The notes: generated by a model not told the origin, from the sequence alone. DNA of 34,795 nt from Nocardioides sp. (GCF_025965415.1 NZ_JAOPWY010000006.1:1-34795); one strand, 5' to 3'; positions 8,285-16,552 are shown, counted from the first letter of the stretch. Numbers and translations are program-made.

Positions 8285-9042
8285 GTCCGCTCGAAGCCGT
8301 CCTCGTCACCCTCGCCGGGGTGGCGGCCGGCACCATCAACACCGTGGTGGGGTCGGGAACGCTGATCACGTTCCCGACCCTGCTGGCGTTCGGCGTACCC
8401 CCCGTCACGGCCAATGTCAGCAACACTGTCGGCCTGGTCCCGGGCAGCATGTCCGGGGTCTTCGGCTACCGGCGCGAGCTCGCCGGACAGCGCTCGCGGG
8501 TGCTGCGCCTGGGCTCCGCGTCCCTGCTCGGGGGAGTCGCGGGTGCCCTGCTCCTGCTGGTCCTGCCGTCGTCGGCGTTCGACGCGATCGTGCCTGTCCT
8601 CATCCTGCTCGGCGTGCTCCTGGTCATCTTCGGTCCCCGGATCCAGCGCGCCGTCGCCACCCGCGCCGAGGCGCGCGGCGGCATCCCCGACCACGGCGTG
8701 TGGTGGGTGTGGCCGGCAGTGGCCGCGACCGGCGTGTACGGCGGCTACTTCGGCGCCGCGCAGGGGGTCCTGCTGATGGCGGTGCTCGGCATCGGGGTGG
8801 CCGACTCGATGCAGCGCCACACCGCGACCAAGAACGTCCTGGCGCTGATCGTCAACGCCGTCGCCGCCGTCGTGTTCATCGCCGTCGCCGACATCGACTG
8901 GGTGGCGGCCGGGCTGATCGCGCTCGGGTCGGTCATCGGCGGCCAGCTGGGCGCCACCGTGGGTCGCCGGCTGGCGCCCGGCCTGCTACGCGCCGTGATC
9001 GCTGTGGTCGGGCTGACCGCCCTGGTGGTCCTGCTCCTCTGA
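8281..9042 (+). CDS. TauE/SafE-family membrane transporter
   Basis: A 253-residue polytopic membrane protein of the TauE/SafE (sulfite/organosulfonate exporter, formerly DUF81) family. Hydrophobic helices fill the protein, and the conserved opening GVAAGTINTVVGSGTLITFP (about residues 14-33) and PPVTANVSNTVGL are typical. The second half repeats the pattern (GGYFGAAQGVLLMAVLG, RHTATKNVLALIVNAVAA). The start is GTG 8281, overlapping the SPFH stop as GTGA, so translation is coupled. The anion exported is not predictable from sequence. The last 57 bp overlap the convergent hydrolase gene. Placement behind NfeD-SPFH may reflect shared transcription more than shared function. Confidence 0.9.
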   Translation: MSPLEAVLVTLAGVAAGTINTVVGSGTLITFPTLLAFGVPPVTANVSNTVGLVPGSMSGVFGYRRELAGQRSRVLRLGSASLLGGVAGALLLLVLPSSAFDAIVPVLILLGVLLVIFGPRIQRAVATRAEARGGIPDHGVWWVWPAVAATGVYGGYFGAAQGVLLMAVLGIGVADSMQRHTATKNVLALIVNAVAAVVFIAVADIDWVAAGLIALGSVIGGQLGATVGRRLAPGLLRAVIAVVGLTALVVLLL

Positions 9043-10008
9043 GCCGGCCGGGGCCACCCACGCGCGCAGCCACGTGTCGATCTCGGTGTAGGCCAGGGCC
9101 CGCACCTCCGGGCGCGACAGTACGATGTCGTGGATCGCGCCCTCGATGCCGATCGAGGTCACGTGCCGGCCGACGGAGGACGCCCAGCGCCGGATCTGCG
9201 CGACGTCCAGGACGATGTCGTGGGTGCGGGCGTGGTCGTCGGGCCGGGGGCCGAAGTAGGAGTGGGCCGAGGACAGCACCAGGGTCGGGCACTCGACGTC
9301 CAGCCCCGCATGCAGCTGTGCGTGGCCACGTCGTACGGCGCGCAGCCAGCCGACGTAGATGGGACGCGACTCCAGCGGCTTCCAGGTGAGGTCGTAGTCC
9401 CACTCGCCCCCGTGCTCGTGGTGCAGGGCACGTCCGTAGACGCCGCTGATCTTGCGCGGGATCTCCTGCATCGGGCGGCTGGACCCGATCCGCTCGATCG
9501 CCACCCGGGCCGCCGGACTGCGCAGCCACGCCGAGCCCTGCATGTCGAACCACGGCGAGTTCAGCACCATGGCGACGAGCTCGTCGGGACGCCGCTCGTG
9601 GGCCCAGAGCGGGACCGTCAGGCCGCCGGTGGAGTGGCCGGACGCGATGACCTCGCGGTGCCCGTCGCGCTGGGTGATCCGCCACCAGGCGAGATCGATC
9701 TCGGCGAAGTACTCCCGCAGGTCGGAGATGTAGTGGGGCGTCTGGTGCTCGCGCAGCGAACGGCCGTACTTGCGCAGGTCGAGGGCGTAGAACGTGTAGC
9801 CGCGGGCAGTCCACCACTCGGCGAACTCGGTGTGGAAGAAGTAGTCGGCGAAGCCGTGCACGTGGAGCACGGCCCGACCGTTGGGGTGCGCCGGCTCGAG
9901 CGTGACCAGCGTGGCGACGACGGGGCCCTCGCTGTCGGGCGGGAGTGAGATCGTCTCCACCCGGTAGTCAGGTCCGAGCACGTCGGCCTGCATCGGCACC
10001 AGGGGCAT
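8986..10008 (-). CDS. Alpha/beta hydrolase (lysophospholipase/monoacylglycerol lipase type)
   Basis: A 340-residue alpha/beta-hydrolase without signal peptide, similar in layout to serine aminopeptidase S33/monoacylglycerol-lipase-like proteins. The oxyanion region is HVHGFADYFFH, and the nucleophile elbow is GHSTGG (Ser near residue 145). The catalytic Asp/His candidates lie in the C-terminal third (for example IEGAIHDIVLSRPEVR, with His of GAIHD). The C-terminal tail (GSEEQDHQGGQPDHSDHGA) is charged and low-complexity; it reads through the end of the convergent TauE-type gene (57-bp overlap). TAGGCT (10020-10015) ends 6 nt before ATG, back to back with the phosphatase promoter. Substrate is probably a lipid ester but this is inference. 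Confidence 0.88.
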   Translation of the reverse strand: MPLVPMQADVLGPDYRVETISLPPDSEGPVVATLVTLEPAHPNGRAVLHVHGFADYFFHTEFAEWWTARGYTFYALDLRKYGRSLREHQTPHYISDLREYFAEIDLAWWRITQRDGHREVIASGHSTGGLTVPLWAHERRPDELVAMVLNSPWFDMQGSAWLRSPAARVAIERIGSSRPMQEIPRKISGVYGRALHHEHGGEWDYDLTWKPLESRPIYVGWLRAVRRGHAQLHAGLDVECPTLVLSSAHSYFGPRPDDHARTHDIVLDVAQIRRWASSVGRHVTSIGIEGAIHDIVLSRPEVRALAYTEIDTWLRAWVAPAGSEEQDHQGGQPDHSDHGA

Positions 10009-10014
10009 GCTGCG

Positions 10015-10077
10015 AGCCTATCCAGCGGCGACGGATCTCGTGGTTCGACCTCAGGTTTCGCCGCCAGCGCTTACCCT
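10015..10077. promoter_or_regulatory. Divergent leaderless promoters, hydrolase and PP2C genes
   Basis: TAGGCT on the minus strand (10020-10015) is 6 nt from the hydrolase ATG at 10008. TACCCT on the plus strand (10072-10077) is 6 nt from the GTG at 10084. Between them GCGGCGA (10024-10030) and TCGCCGC (10058-10064) form a 7-bp inverted repeat with a wide spacer, a possible but weak operator. Confidence 0.45.
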
Positions 10078-10083
10078 TCAGCC

Positions 10084-11235
10084 GTGGCGAACGCGTTGGG
10101 GACCGTGCTGCGCGGGTTCTCGGCCTACGTCCAGCAGCGGGTCGAGGGGTGGCGCACCGGGTCCCGGGGCAGCCAGGCCTTCCTGCTGCTCGTGCTCGTG
10201 GGTGCGGTCGCCCTGTCGGTGGGGGTCGGATACCTGGCCGAGCGCGTCGTCCCGGTCTCCCTGTGGTTCCTCTTCCTGATGGTCGGCACGATGCTGCTCC
10301 GCTTCGTGCCGCTGCTGGTGCTGGTCGCGGTGCTGGCGGTGGTGGCCTTCTGGACCTCGATCGAGACGAGCTTCGCCACCGCGAGCCGCTCCGCGGCGCT
10401 GGTGATCTTCGCCGTTGCCATCATGCTCGCGGTCTACCAGTCCAGCCGGCAGCGCTCCGGCCTGCCGATGGCGCTGAGCGAGGCGGTGCTCACCCAGCTG
10501 CGCGACCGGCTCCAGCGCCAAGGGGTCGTGCCGCCCCTGCCCAACGGGTGGCGCTCGCAGTCGGCGACGATCACGGCCAACGGCCCCAGCTATGCCGGAG
10601 ACTTCCTCGTCGCCGACCTCCGCGACGGGCGGTGGCTGGAGATGGCCCTCGTCGACGTGTGCGGCAAGGGCACCTCGGTCGGCCCGCAGGCGCTGCAGTT
10701 CGCCGGCGCCCTCGGTGGCCTCATCGGGGCGTTGCCCCCGGCGGAGCTGATGGCCGCGGCCAACATGTTCCTGCTGCGCCAGGAGTCCGACGAGTCGCTG
10801 GCCACGGCGGTCCACATCAAGGTCGACCTCGTCACCGGCGACTACACGATCACCAGCGCCGGCCACCCGCCGGCGCTCCACTGGCACCTCGGCGAGCGCG
10901 GGTGGTCGATCGACAACGCACGCGGCATGGCCCTCGGCGTGATCGCCGAGGCCGACTTCACCCCGAGCCGCGGACGCCTGCGCCCCGGCGAGGCGCTGAT
11001 GTTCTACACCGACGGCGTCATCGAGACGAGCGACCGCGACCTCGACGACGGCATCGAATGGCTGCGTGACGTGGCCCTGCAGGCCGTCGACGCCCGCGGG
11101 TTCACCGGCATGCCGAGGCGGGTCCTCAAGAAGGTCCCGCGCGGCGACGACGACCGGGCCATGCTCGTGCTGGAGCGCCAGCCGCTCACCTCCCCGGAGC
11201 GCGACTCCGAGCGCCTCCGCGGTCTCGGCGGCTGA
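10084..11235 (+). CDS. Membrane-anchored PP2C-type (SpoIIE) serine/threonine phosphatase
   Basis: A 383-residue protein: about three N-terminal membrane helices (about 31-52, 60-92, 103-118), then a cytoplasmic SpoIIE/PPM phosphatase domain (about 150-370). Metal-binding and catalytic signatures are present: AGDFLVADLRDG, LVDVCGKGTS (Asp-x-x-Gly-x-Gly), TSAGHPPALHWH, LRPGEALMFYTDGVIET and the closing GDDDRAML. Phosphatases of this type usually dephosphorylate anti-sigma-factor antagonists, so a role in a stress sigma-factor partner-switching cascade is likely. No kinase, antagonist or sigma factor is encoded nearby, so the partner is unknown. No GAF/PAS sensor domain is present; the membrane part would be the only input. 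The start is GTG 10084, 6 nt after a TACCCT box. Confidence 0.92.
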   Translation: MANALGTVLRGFSAYVQQRVEGWRTGSRGSQAFLLLVLVGAVALSVGVGYLAERVVPVSLWFLFLMVGTMLLRFVPLLVLVAVLAVVAFWTSIETSFATASRSAALVIFAVAIMLAVYQSSRQRSGLPMALSEAVLTQLRDRLQRQGVVPPLPNGWRSQSATITANGPSYAGDFLVADLRDGRWLEMALVDVCGKGTSVGPQALQFAGALGGLIGALPPAELMAAANMFLLRQESDESLATAVHIKVDLVTGDYTITSAGHPPALHWHLGERGWSIDNARGMALGVIAEADFTPSRGRLRPGEALMFYTDGVIETSDRDLDDGIEWLRDVALQAVDARGFTGMPRRVLKKVPRGDDDRAMLVLERQPLTSPERDSERLRGLGG

Positions 11236-11244
11236 CCGGTCCCC

Positions 11245-12207
11245 TCAGGGCCCGCGCGAGTAGAGATCGCGGATGACGTCCTCGATGTCCGGCTCCTGGA
11301 TCGACAGGTCCGCGACGTCGTACGCCGAGGCGACCGCCGCGACGATCGGCGCGGCACTCGCGTCGGTGGGGAAGGACAGCCACTGCCGCGGGCCCTCCAC
11401 CCTGCGGACCTCCGCCCCGGGTACGTCGATGGGCGGGGCCTCGTCGACCAGGTCGACGACCAGGGTGCGGCTGGACCCGCCCTGCGCGTGCAGGCCGGCC
11501 AGCGAGCCGTCGTACACGCCCGTGCCGTGGTCGATGACGATGACCCGCTCGCAGAGTGCCTCGATGTCCTGGAGGTCGTGGGTGGTGAGCATCAAGGTGG
11601 TGTTGCGCTCGGCGTTGAGCGAGCGCAGGAACTCGCGCAGCCTCCCCTTGCTGACGACGTCGAGACCGATCGTGGGCTCGTCGAGGTAGAGCACCTCCGG
11701 GTCGTGGAGGAGGGCGGCGGTGATGTCGCCGCGCATCCGCTGTCCCAGGCTCAGCTGGCGCACCGGGGTGTCGAGCTGCGCGCCGAGGTCGAGGATCTCG
11801 ACGAAGCGGTCCAGGTTCTCCCGGTAGCGGGCGAGGGGGATGCGGTACATCTTCTGGAGCAGCTCGAAGGAGTCGACGAGCGGGAGGTCCCACCACAGCG
11901 TGGACCGTTGGCCGAAGACGACGCCGATGCGGCGGGCCAGCTCGACCCGGTTGCGGCTCGGGTCGAGGCCGACCACCCGCACCTGGCCCCCGGTCGGCAC
12001 GAGGATGCCGGTGAGCATCTTGATCGTCGTCGACTTCCCGGCGCCGTTGGGCCCGATGTAGCCCACCATCTCGCCGGGCTCCACGGAGAAGGTCAGGTCG
12101 TGGACGGCCACCACCTCCTCCCGGACGCGGCGGCGGCGCCCCTCGACCCGTCGGCGCACGTCGAAGGTGCGCTCGAGGTCGTGGACCTCGATCAGCGGCT
12201 GGGACAT
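11245..12207 (-). CDS. ABC-2 type exporter, ATP-binding subunit
   Basis: A 320-residue ABC ATPase that forms a three-gene exporter operon with the two permeases upstream of it. Walker A is GPNGAGKS (52-59), the signature LSLGQRMRGD, Walker B VLYLDEPTIGLD and the switch region LTTHDLQDIEAL. An unusual basic insert RRRVEGRRRRVREE (18-31) precedes the first strand, a feature I associate with the subgroup of ABC-2 ATPases that includes cyanobacterial viologen exporter VxrA-like proteins. The last ~85 residues form a regulatory-like C-terminal extension. It begins 3 bp after the permease stop, and its 3' end is 9 bp from the convergent phosphatase gene. The exported compound is unknown. Confidence 0.92.
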   Translation of the reverse strand: MSQPLIEVHDLERTFDVRRRVEGRRRRVREEVVAVHDLTFSVEPGEMVGYIGPNGAGKSTTIKMLTGILVPTGGQVRVVGLDPSRNRVELARRIGVVFGQRSTLWWDLPLVDSFELLQKMYRIPLARYRENLDRFVEILDLGAQLDTPVRQLSLGQRMRGDITAALLHDPEVLYLDEPTIGLDVVSKGRLREFLRSLNAERNTTLMLTTHDLQDIEALCERVIVIDHGTGVYDGSLAGLHAQGGSSRTLVVDLVDEAPPIDVPGAEVRRVEGPRQWLSFPTDASAAPIVAAVASAYDVADLSIQEPDIEDVIRDLYSRGP

Positions 12208-12210
12208 CGG

Positions 12211-13023
12211 TCAGCTCCCGGTGGAGGTGTAGTGGCGGACGCCGGAGCGCCACACGAGCACGGCCGCGGCCATGGTCAGCACCCCGGCGAGCGGGGAGGC
12301 GAACTGGAACGCGTCGGGCGTGCCGAAGGGGTCGGTGCGGCCGAGGAGGTAGAGGCAGGGGTACCAGTTGACGAAGGCGACCGGGATGACGAAGGTCAGC
12401 CCGACCAGCACCTCGCGGGGGAAGATGCTCAGCGGGTACTGCGTGACCGTCGCGCCGCCGTAGGTGAAGGCGTTGGCGAACTCCGTCGCGTCCTGGGTCC
12501 AGAACTGGACGCAGGAGAAGCCGACGAAGAGGCCGAAGAACACCATCGCGCCGCTGACGAGCATCGACACGGCGACCAGCACCCGCAGCGGTGTCCACTC
12601 GACGTAGGTGCAGGCCCAGCCGAAGACGACGCTCGCCTGGGTGAGCCGGCCGAGGCGGCGCAGGGTGAACTGGTCGGCACAGACCTGCACCAGCAGCGGC
12701 ACCGGCTTGGTCATCATCTGGTCGAGCCGGCCGGTGCGGATGTAGGTGCCGATCCGCTCCACGCTGCCGATGGCGGTGTCGGCGATCGCGAGCGCCAGCG
12801 ACGCGCTGCCGTAGAGCAGGGCCACCTCGTGGAGGGAGAACCCCGCCAGGTCGCGCAGGTGGGCGAACATGATCCACAGGCCCACGAAGTCGAGCCCGGT
12901 GATCAGGCCGTTGCCCACGGCGAGCAGCACGAACGACGTGGGGTACTGCCAGGCCGCGCGGATCCAGAGCCACGCGATCTGGCCGTAGGTGCGCAGGTGC
13001 TGTGCGGGGCCCGTCTCATCCAC
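12211..13023 (-). CDS. ABC-2 family permease, second subunit
   Basis: A 270-residue six-helix permease of the ABC-2 type (Pfam ABC2_membrane_6-like, by recollection of the pattern). Hydrophobic segments are visible at about 27-50, 64-80, 120-140, 145-172, 200-225 and 245-262. The cytoplasmic motif GSVERIGTYIRTGRLDQMMTKP (around residues 87-108) matches the coupling region conserved in these exporters. Its counterpart in the other permease is LAERIRTGDVAIDLYRP. The gene overlaps the upstream permease by 8 bp and is 3 bp from the ATPase gene, so all three are translated together and probably assemble as a heterodimer with an ATPase dimer. Confidence 0.9.
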   Translation of the reverse strand: MDETGPAQHLRTYGQIAWLWIRAAWQYPTSFVLLAVGNGLITGLDFVGLWIMFAHLRDLAGFSLHEVALLYGSASLALAIADTAIGSVERIGTYIRTGRLDQMMTKPVPLLVQVCADQFTLRRLGRLTQASVVFGWACTYVEWTPLRVLVAVSMLVSGAMVFFGLFVGFSCVQFWTQDATEFANAFTYGGATVTQYPLSIFPREVLVGLTFVIPVAFVNWYPCLYLLGRTDPFGTPDAFQFASPLAGVLTMAAAVLVWRSGVRHYTSTGS

Positions 13024-13813
13024 CCTGGACCACCACCTTGCGCGTGGCCAGCCGCAGCACGCCCTGGCAGACGCCCAGCAGCACCGCGGCCCACATCGCC
13101 TGGAAGCCGAGGGCGGCCGCGAGGTCGGTGCCGGTGTGCTTGCCCAGCCAGATGTCGGCCGGCACCTGGACGTACGACGCCCACGGCAGGGCGTTGGCGA
13201 GGGTGCCGAGCCAGCCGGGGAAGAGCACCAGCGGCAGCATCATCCCGCTGAAGAAGATCGCGAAGGCCCCGCTCATCACCTTCACGCCGGACTGGTCGAG
13301 CAGCCAGAAGGCCGTGCTCGCCACGAGGAATCGGATCGCGAAGCTGACCACGACGGCGAGGACGAGCGAGACCGCGAAGGCGCCGGCGGTCAGGGTCGAC
13401 GAGGGGAGCGCGATGTGGAAGACCAGCACGCCGATCAGCGTCGGCCCGAAGCCGCGGGTGACGAGGTGGTAGGCGGCGCGGCCCAGGTCGCTCGCGAGGT
13501 ACCACCCGACGATGCCGACGGGGCGGTAGAGGTCGATGGCCACGTCACCGGTGCGGATCCGCTCGGCGAGGTCGTCGGTCGTGCCGCCGCCCCACAGCGC
13601 GATGGTCATCAGCAGCGCCTGGCCCAGCCAGACGTACGTCACCGCGTCCTGGGCGTCGTAGCCACCGGCCGTCGGGTTGGCGTCCCAGAGGGCGAGGTAG
13701 GCGTAGGAGTAGATGATCCCGAACACCGAGTTGGTGAAGATCCCGGCGAGGGTGGCGGCGCGATAGGTCGAGTAGCGCCGGAAGGCACGGGTCGCGACGG
13801 CGACGTGCAGCAT
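13016..13813 (-). CDS. ABC-2 family permease, first subunit
   Basis: A 265-residue integral membrane protein, first gene of the three-gene exporter operon. It carries about six hydrophobic segments and the coupling-region signature LAERIRTGDVAIDLYRPVG (around residues 83-101), clearly paralogous to the second permease. Predicted N-terminus MLHVAVATRAFRRYSTYRAA is basic and cytoplasmic. GGGGGAAGAG just upstream of ATG 13813 can act as a ribosome site. The strong hairpin at 13834-13871 insulates this operon from the CAP-domain gene. Substrate is not deducible; related systems export lipophilic cations and other xenobiotics. Confidence 0.9.
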   Translation of the reverse strand: MLHVAVATRAFRRYSTYRAATLAGIFTNSVFGIIYSYAYLALWDANPTAGGYDAQDAVTYVWLGQALLMTIALWGGGTTDDLAERIRTGDVAIDLYRPVGIVGWYLASDLGRAAYHLVTRGFGPTLIGVLVFHIALPSSTLTAGAFAVSLVLAVVVSFAIRFLVASTAFWLLDQSGVKVMSGAFAIFFSGMMLPLVLFPGWLGTLANALPWASYVQVPADIWLGKHTGTDLAAALGFQAMWAAVLLGVCQGVLRLATRKVVVQGG

Positions 13814-13833
13814 CCTCTTCCCCCTTCACGACA

Positions 13834-13871
13834 ACGATCCCCGGCCCACCCACGAGGGGGCCGGGGATCGT
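13834..13871 (-). terminator. Hairpin terminator after the CAP-domain gene
   Basis: A perfect 14-bp inverted repeat (ACGATCCCCGGCCC at 13834-13847, complement at 13858-13871) with a 10-nt loop lies between the minus-strand CAP-domain gene and the exporter operon. The T-rich tail on the minus strand is weak (GTTGTCGTG), so it may act with other factors. Confidence 0.75.
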
Positions 13872-13927
13872 CTCACACCTGCGGGGTGCGGCGCACCGGG
13901 CAGTCGAGCGGTGTCGAGGGGGAGCGG

Positions 13928-14440
13928 TCAGCCGTGGCGGACGAGGTTGACGACGCCGATCGTCCGGCCCTGCGAGTCACGGGTGATCGCCACGCCGGCG
14001 CGACGCGCACGGGGGCTGAGCAGGATCTCGCGGTGGCCGGGGGAGTCGAGCCAGAGCTCGACCATGTCGGCCGGGGTCAGGCCGGTACCACGGACGAGCG
14101 TCTCGCCGGCCCAGGAGTTGTGGCACTTGCGGATGATCTCGTTCTGGTCACGGTGCTCGAAGAGGCCGGTGCGGGCGATCCGCGCGCCCCACTGCTCGGC
14201 GAGATCGTCGGTGCAGACGTCGAAGGTCCAGATCTTGCGCAGGCCGTGGGCGACGCGCGCGGCGTTGATCTCGACCATGAGCGTGTCCTCGAGCTCGTCG
14301 GTCGTCAGGCTGCTGACGTCCTTGACGGTGACGGACGTGGGGACCGACCAGGTCCTGGCCTGCGCCGCGGCGGGCATCGCCACCGCGAGGACGGCCGCCA
14401 CGGTCACGGTCGCCCATCGGGCGAGGGTGTGGATGCGCAC
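13928..14440 (-). CDS. Secreted CAP-domain (SCP/PR-1-like) protein
   Basis: A 170-residue secreted protein. It has an N-terminal signal peptide (basic start, hydrophobic core VTVAAVLAVAMPAAA, likely cut after AQA near residue 28) and a CAP domain (about 48-168). Recognisable features are the helix with ELEDTLMVEINAARVAHGL, LAEQWGARIARTGLFEH with the conserved His, WAGETLV, and LWLDSPGHREILLSPR, the signature C-terminal motif. Bacterial CAP proteins are extracytoplasmic with poorly defined functions. The start is GTG 14440, preceded by GGAGG at 6-nt spacing, a strong ribosome site unlike most genes here. It is monocistronic, bounded by hairpins on both sides. Confidence 0.92.
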   Translation of the reverse strand: MRIHTLARWATVTVAAVLAVAMPAAAQARTWSVPTSVTVKDVSSLTTDELEDTLMVEINAARVAHGLRKIWTFDVCTDDLAEQWGARIARTGLFEHRDQNEIIRKCHNSWAGETLVRGTGLTPADMVELWLDSPGHREILLSPRARRAGVAITRDSQGRTIGVVNLVRHG

Positions 14441-14664
14441 GGGGTTCCTCCAAGGAAGATCCGCAGTAGGGGTTGAGCGAATCTTGACGGAATCTACGGG
14501 ATTCGGCTACGAGGGTACCCCTAGAGGTGGGGCCAGGGACGAATTCCCGCAGTCAGGCACCACGACTCGCGGAGGGATCATCAATATTCAGGCGGTATTG
14601 CATACGGACCGTCTGGTACGGATCAAAGCGGCTTGACCGTTCCTCCGTGGTGAGAACGCAGAAA
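14441..14664. other. Intergenic region upstream of the CAP-domain gene
   Basis: About 220 bp without a gene between the CAP-domain start and the hairpin of the PEBP gene. It is less GC-rich than the surroundings around 14575-14600 (ATCATCAATATTC). A plus-strand TTGACG at about 14484 has no gene downstream within 800 bp. I can see no convincing small ORF or known riboswitch. A regulatory leader or small RNA cannot be excluded. Confidence 0.4.
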
Positions 14665-14713
14665 GAGAGGCCCAGTGGTCTGGACCGCGGGGGTCCGGAC
14701 CGCTGGGCCTCTC
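14665..14713 (-). terminator. Long hairpin terminator after the PEBP gene
   Basis: Two 22-nt arms (14665-14686 and 14692-14713) pair completely, with two G-U wobbles, around the 5-nt loop GCGGG. On the minus strand the hairpin is followed by TTTCTGCGTTCTC. This is the strongest intrinsic-type terminator in the window and ends the PEBP transcript. Confidence 0.88.
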
Positions 14714-14730
14714 GGCGCGAGCGGGGAGGA

Positions 14731-15252
14731 TCAGTGCTGGTAGGTGCCGTGCAGGACCGCGCGTCCCAGGGTCTTGAAGGCGAGGTTGAAGGACACGACG
14801 GCGTTGGAGGCGTCGGCGTCCACGCCCAGGGAGGCGTCCTTCACCGCGTGGACGACGAAGAAGTAGCGGTGCGGCTGGTCCCCCTCGGGCGGAGCGGCGC
14901 CCATGAAGCCCGGCTCGCCGCCGTCGTTGCGGACGTGGAAGGCATGGCCCGGGAGCGTGCCCGCCGCCGCGCCGGTGTCGAGCGAGGTGACGTCGGCCGG
15001 GATGTCGACCAGGCCCCAGTGCCAGAAGCCGCTCGGGGTCGGGGCGTCGGGGTCGAAGCAGGTGACGACGTAGGACTGGGTCCCCTCCGGGGCGCCGGAC
15101 CAGCTCAGCTGCGGTGAGGTGTTGCCGAGTGCGGCCACCTGGTCGTCCTTGAGGGGGGCTCCGTCGGTGACGTCGTCGCTGGTGACGCTGAAGGACGCGG
15201 TCGCCGGGAGGAGGTCGTAGGGATTGGGGGAAACGGGGCGCTCGATGCTCAT
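14731..15252 (-). CDS. PEBP / YbhB-YbcL (Raf-kinase-inhibitor-like) family protein
   Basis: A 173-residue cytoplasmic phosphatidylethanolamine-binding-protein-like protein. The ligand pocket signature is clear: [38 protein letters not shown] (Asp-Pro-Asp-Ala-Pro and His), [18 protein letters not shown], then the C-terminal helix [12 protein letters not shown]. Length matches bacterial YbhB. Biological role of this family in actinobacteria is not settled. A TAGGTT box (15264-15259) is 6 nt from the ATG, divergent to the siroheme gene 49 bp away. The transcript ends at the 22-bp hairpin. Confidence 0.93.
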   Translation of the reverse strand: MSIERPVSPNPYDLLPATASFSVTSDDVTDGAPLKDDQVAALGNTSPQLSWSGAPEGTQSYVVTCFDPDAPTPSGFWHWGLVDIPADVTSLDTGAAAGTLPGHAFHVRNDGGEPGFMGAAPPEGDQPHRYFFVVHAVKDASLGVDADASNAVVSFNLAFKTLGRAVLHGTYQH

Positions 15253-15301
15253 TCCTCGAACCTAGCGACCGCCCCCACGCGCGGGCCAGAGACAATGGGG
15301 C

Positions 15302-16552
15302 ATGAGCGTCAGCGGTTCGGCCGATCCCTCGCCCGAGGTCCATCCCTACCTGGCCGGGCTCGTGCTGACCGGTCGCAAGGTGCTCGTGGTCGGGGGCGGG
15401 CACGTCGCCCAGCGCCGGGTGCCGACCTTCCTCGCCGCCGGCGGCGTCGTCACCGTGGTGAGCCCTGAGGTGACCCCGGCGCTGGAGGGACTGGCCGGCG
15501 AGCTGACCCTCGAGCTCCGCGACTTCACCGAGTCCGACGTCGACGGGGCGTGGTACGTCGTCGCCGCGACCGACGACCCGCTGGTCAACGCCCGGGTGGC
15601 CGCCGCGGCCGAGAGCCGGCACACCTTCTGCGTCCGCGCCGACGACGCGCGCGGCGGCTCGGCGTGGACGCCGGCCGTCGGCCACCACGGAAGCGTCACC
15701 GTGGGCGTGCTCGGCAACCGCGAGCCCCGCAAGTCGGCGACCCTGCGCGACGACATCGTCACGGCACTCCGCGACGGGCACCTGACCGCCTCCGACGCCC
15801 ACGACCGCACTCCCGGCGTGGTGCTCGTCGGCGGCGGCCCGGGGGAGCCGGAGCTCGTCACCGTCGCCGCCCGCCACGCGCTGGCCTCGGCGGACGTCGT
15901 GGTGGCCGACCGCCTCGCGCCCCGCGAGCTGCTCGACGAGCTCGGACCCCACGTGGAGCTGATCGACGTCGCCAAGCTCCCACGCGGGCGGTCGGCCTCC
16001 CAGGACCACATCAACGAGGTCATCGTCGCCCGGGCGCTCGCGGGCAAGCGTGTCGTGCGCTTCAAGGGCGGGGACAACTTCGTCTTCGGCCGCGGCTTCG
16101 AGGAGCTGCTGGCCTGCGCCGAGGCCGGCGTGCCCGTCACCGTCGTGCCCGGCCTCACCTCGGCCATCGCCGTCCCGGCGCGGGTCGGCATCCCCGTCAC
16201 GCACCGCGGCGTCGCTCACGAGTTCACCGTGATCTCCGGCCACCTCCCTCCCGGCCACCCCGACTCGCTGGTCGTCTGGGAGGCGGTGGCCGCCCTGCGC
16301 GGCACCCTGGTCCTGCTCATGGCGGTCGACAACGCGCCCGCGATCGCGGAGGCCCTGCTCGCCGGCGGCCGGCCGGCCTCGACCCCGGTCGCCGTGATCG
16401 TCGACGGCACGATGCCGACCGAGCGCACCGTGCTGACCACCCTCGACTCCCTCGCCGACGACCTGGCGGCCCACGAGGTGGTGCCCCCGGCGATCATCGT
16501 GATCGGTGACGTGGTCGCGGTCGCGCGTCCGGCACACTACGGACGTGGCTGA
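15302..16552 (+). CDS. cysG: Siroheme synthase / uroporphyrinogen-III C-methyltransferase fusion
   Basis: A 416-residue bifunctional enzyme. Residues ~15-165 are a precorrin-2 dehydrogenase/ferrochelatase-like domain with the NAD-binding motif VVGGGHVAQRR (29-39). Residues ~171-412 are an SUMT methyltransferase with VVLVGGGPGEPELVTV, VVADRLAPRELL and VRFKGGDNFVFGRGFEE. It would make siroheme (sulfite/nitrite reductase cofactor) or precorrin-2 from uroporphyrinogen III. The domain order is that of CysG, but it is ~40 residues shorter than the 457-residue enterobacterial enzyme. SUMT motifs vary slightly from the usual GGDPFVFGRGGEE. The RNA methyltransferase start lies inside its last codons. 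Whether both half-reactions are active is inferred from motif conservation. Confidence 0.92.
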   Translation: MSVSGSADPSPEVHPYLAGLVLTGRKVLVVGGGHVAQRRVPTFLAAGGVVTVVSPEVTPALEGLAGELTLELRDFTESDVDGAWYVVAATDDPLVNARVAAAAESRHTFCVRADDARGGSAWTPAVGHHGSVTVGVLGNREPRKSATLRDDIVTALRDGHLTASDAHDRTPGVVLVGGGPGEPELVTVAARHALASADVVVADRLAPRELLDELGPHVELIDVAKLPRGRSASQDHINEVIVARALAGKRVVRFKGGDNFVFGRGFEELLACAEAGVPVTVVPGLTSAIAVPARVGIPVTHRGVAHEFTVISGHLPPGHPDSLVVWEAVAALRGTLVLLMAVDNAPAIAEALLAGGRPASTPVAVIVDGTMPTERTVLTTLDSLADDLAAHEVVPPAIIVIGDVVAVARPAHYGRG

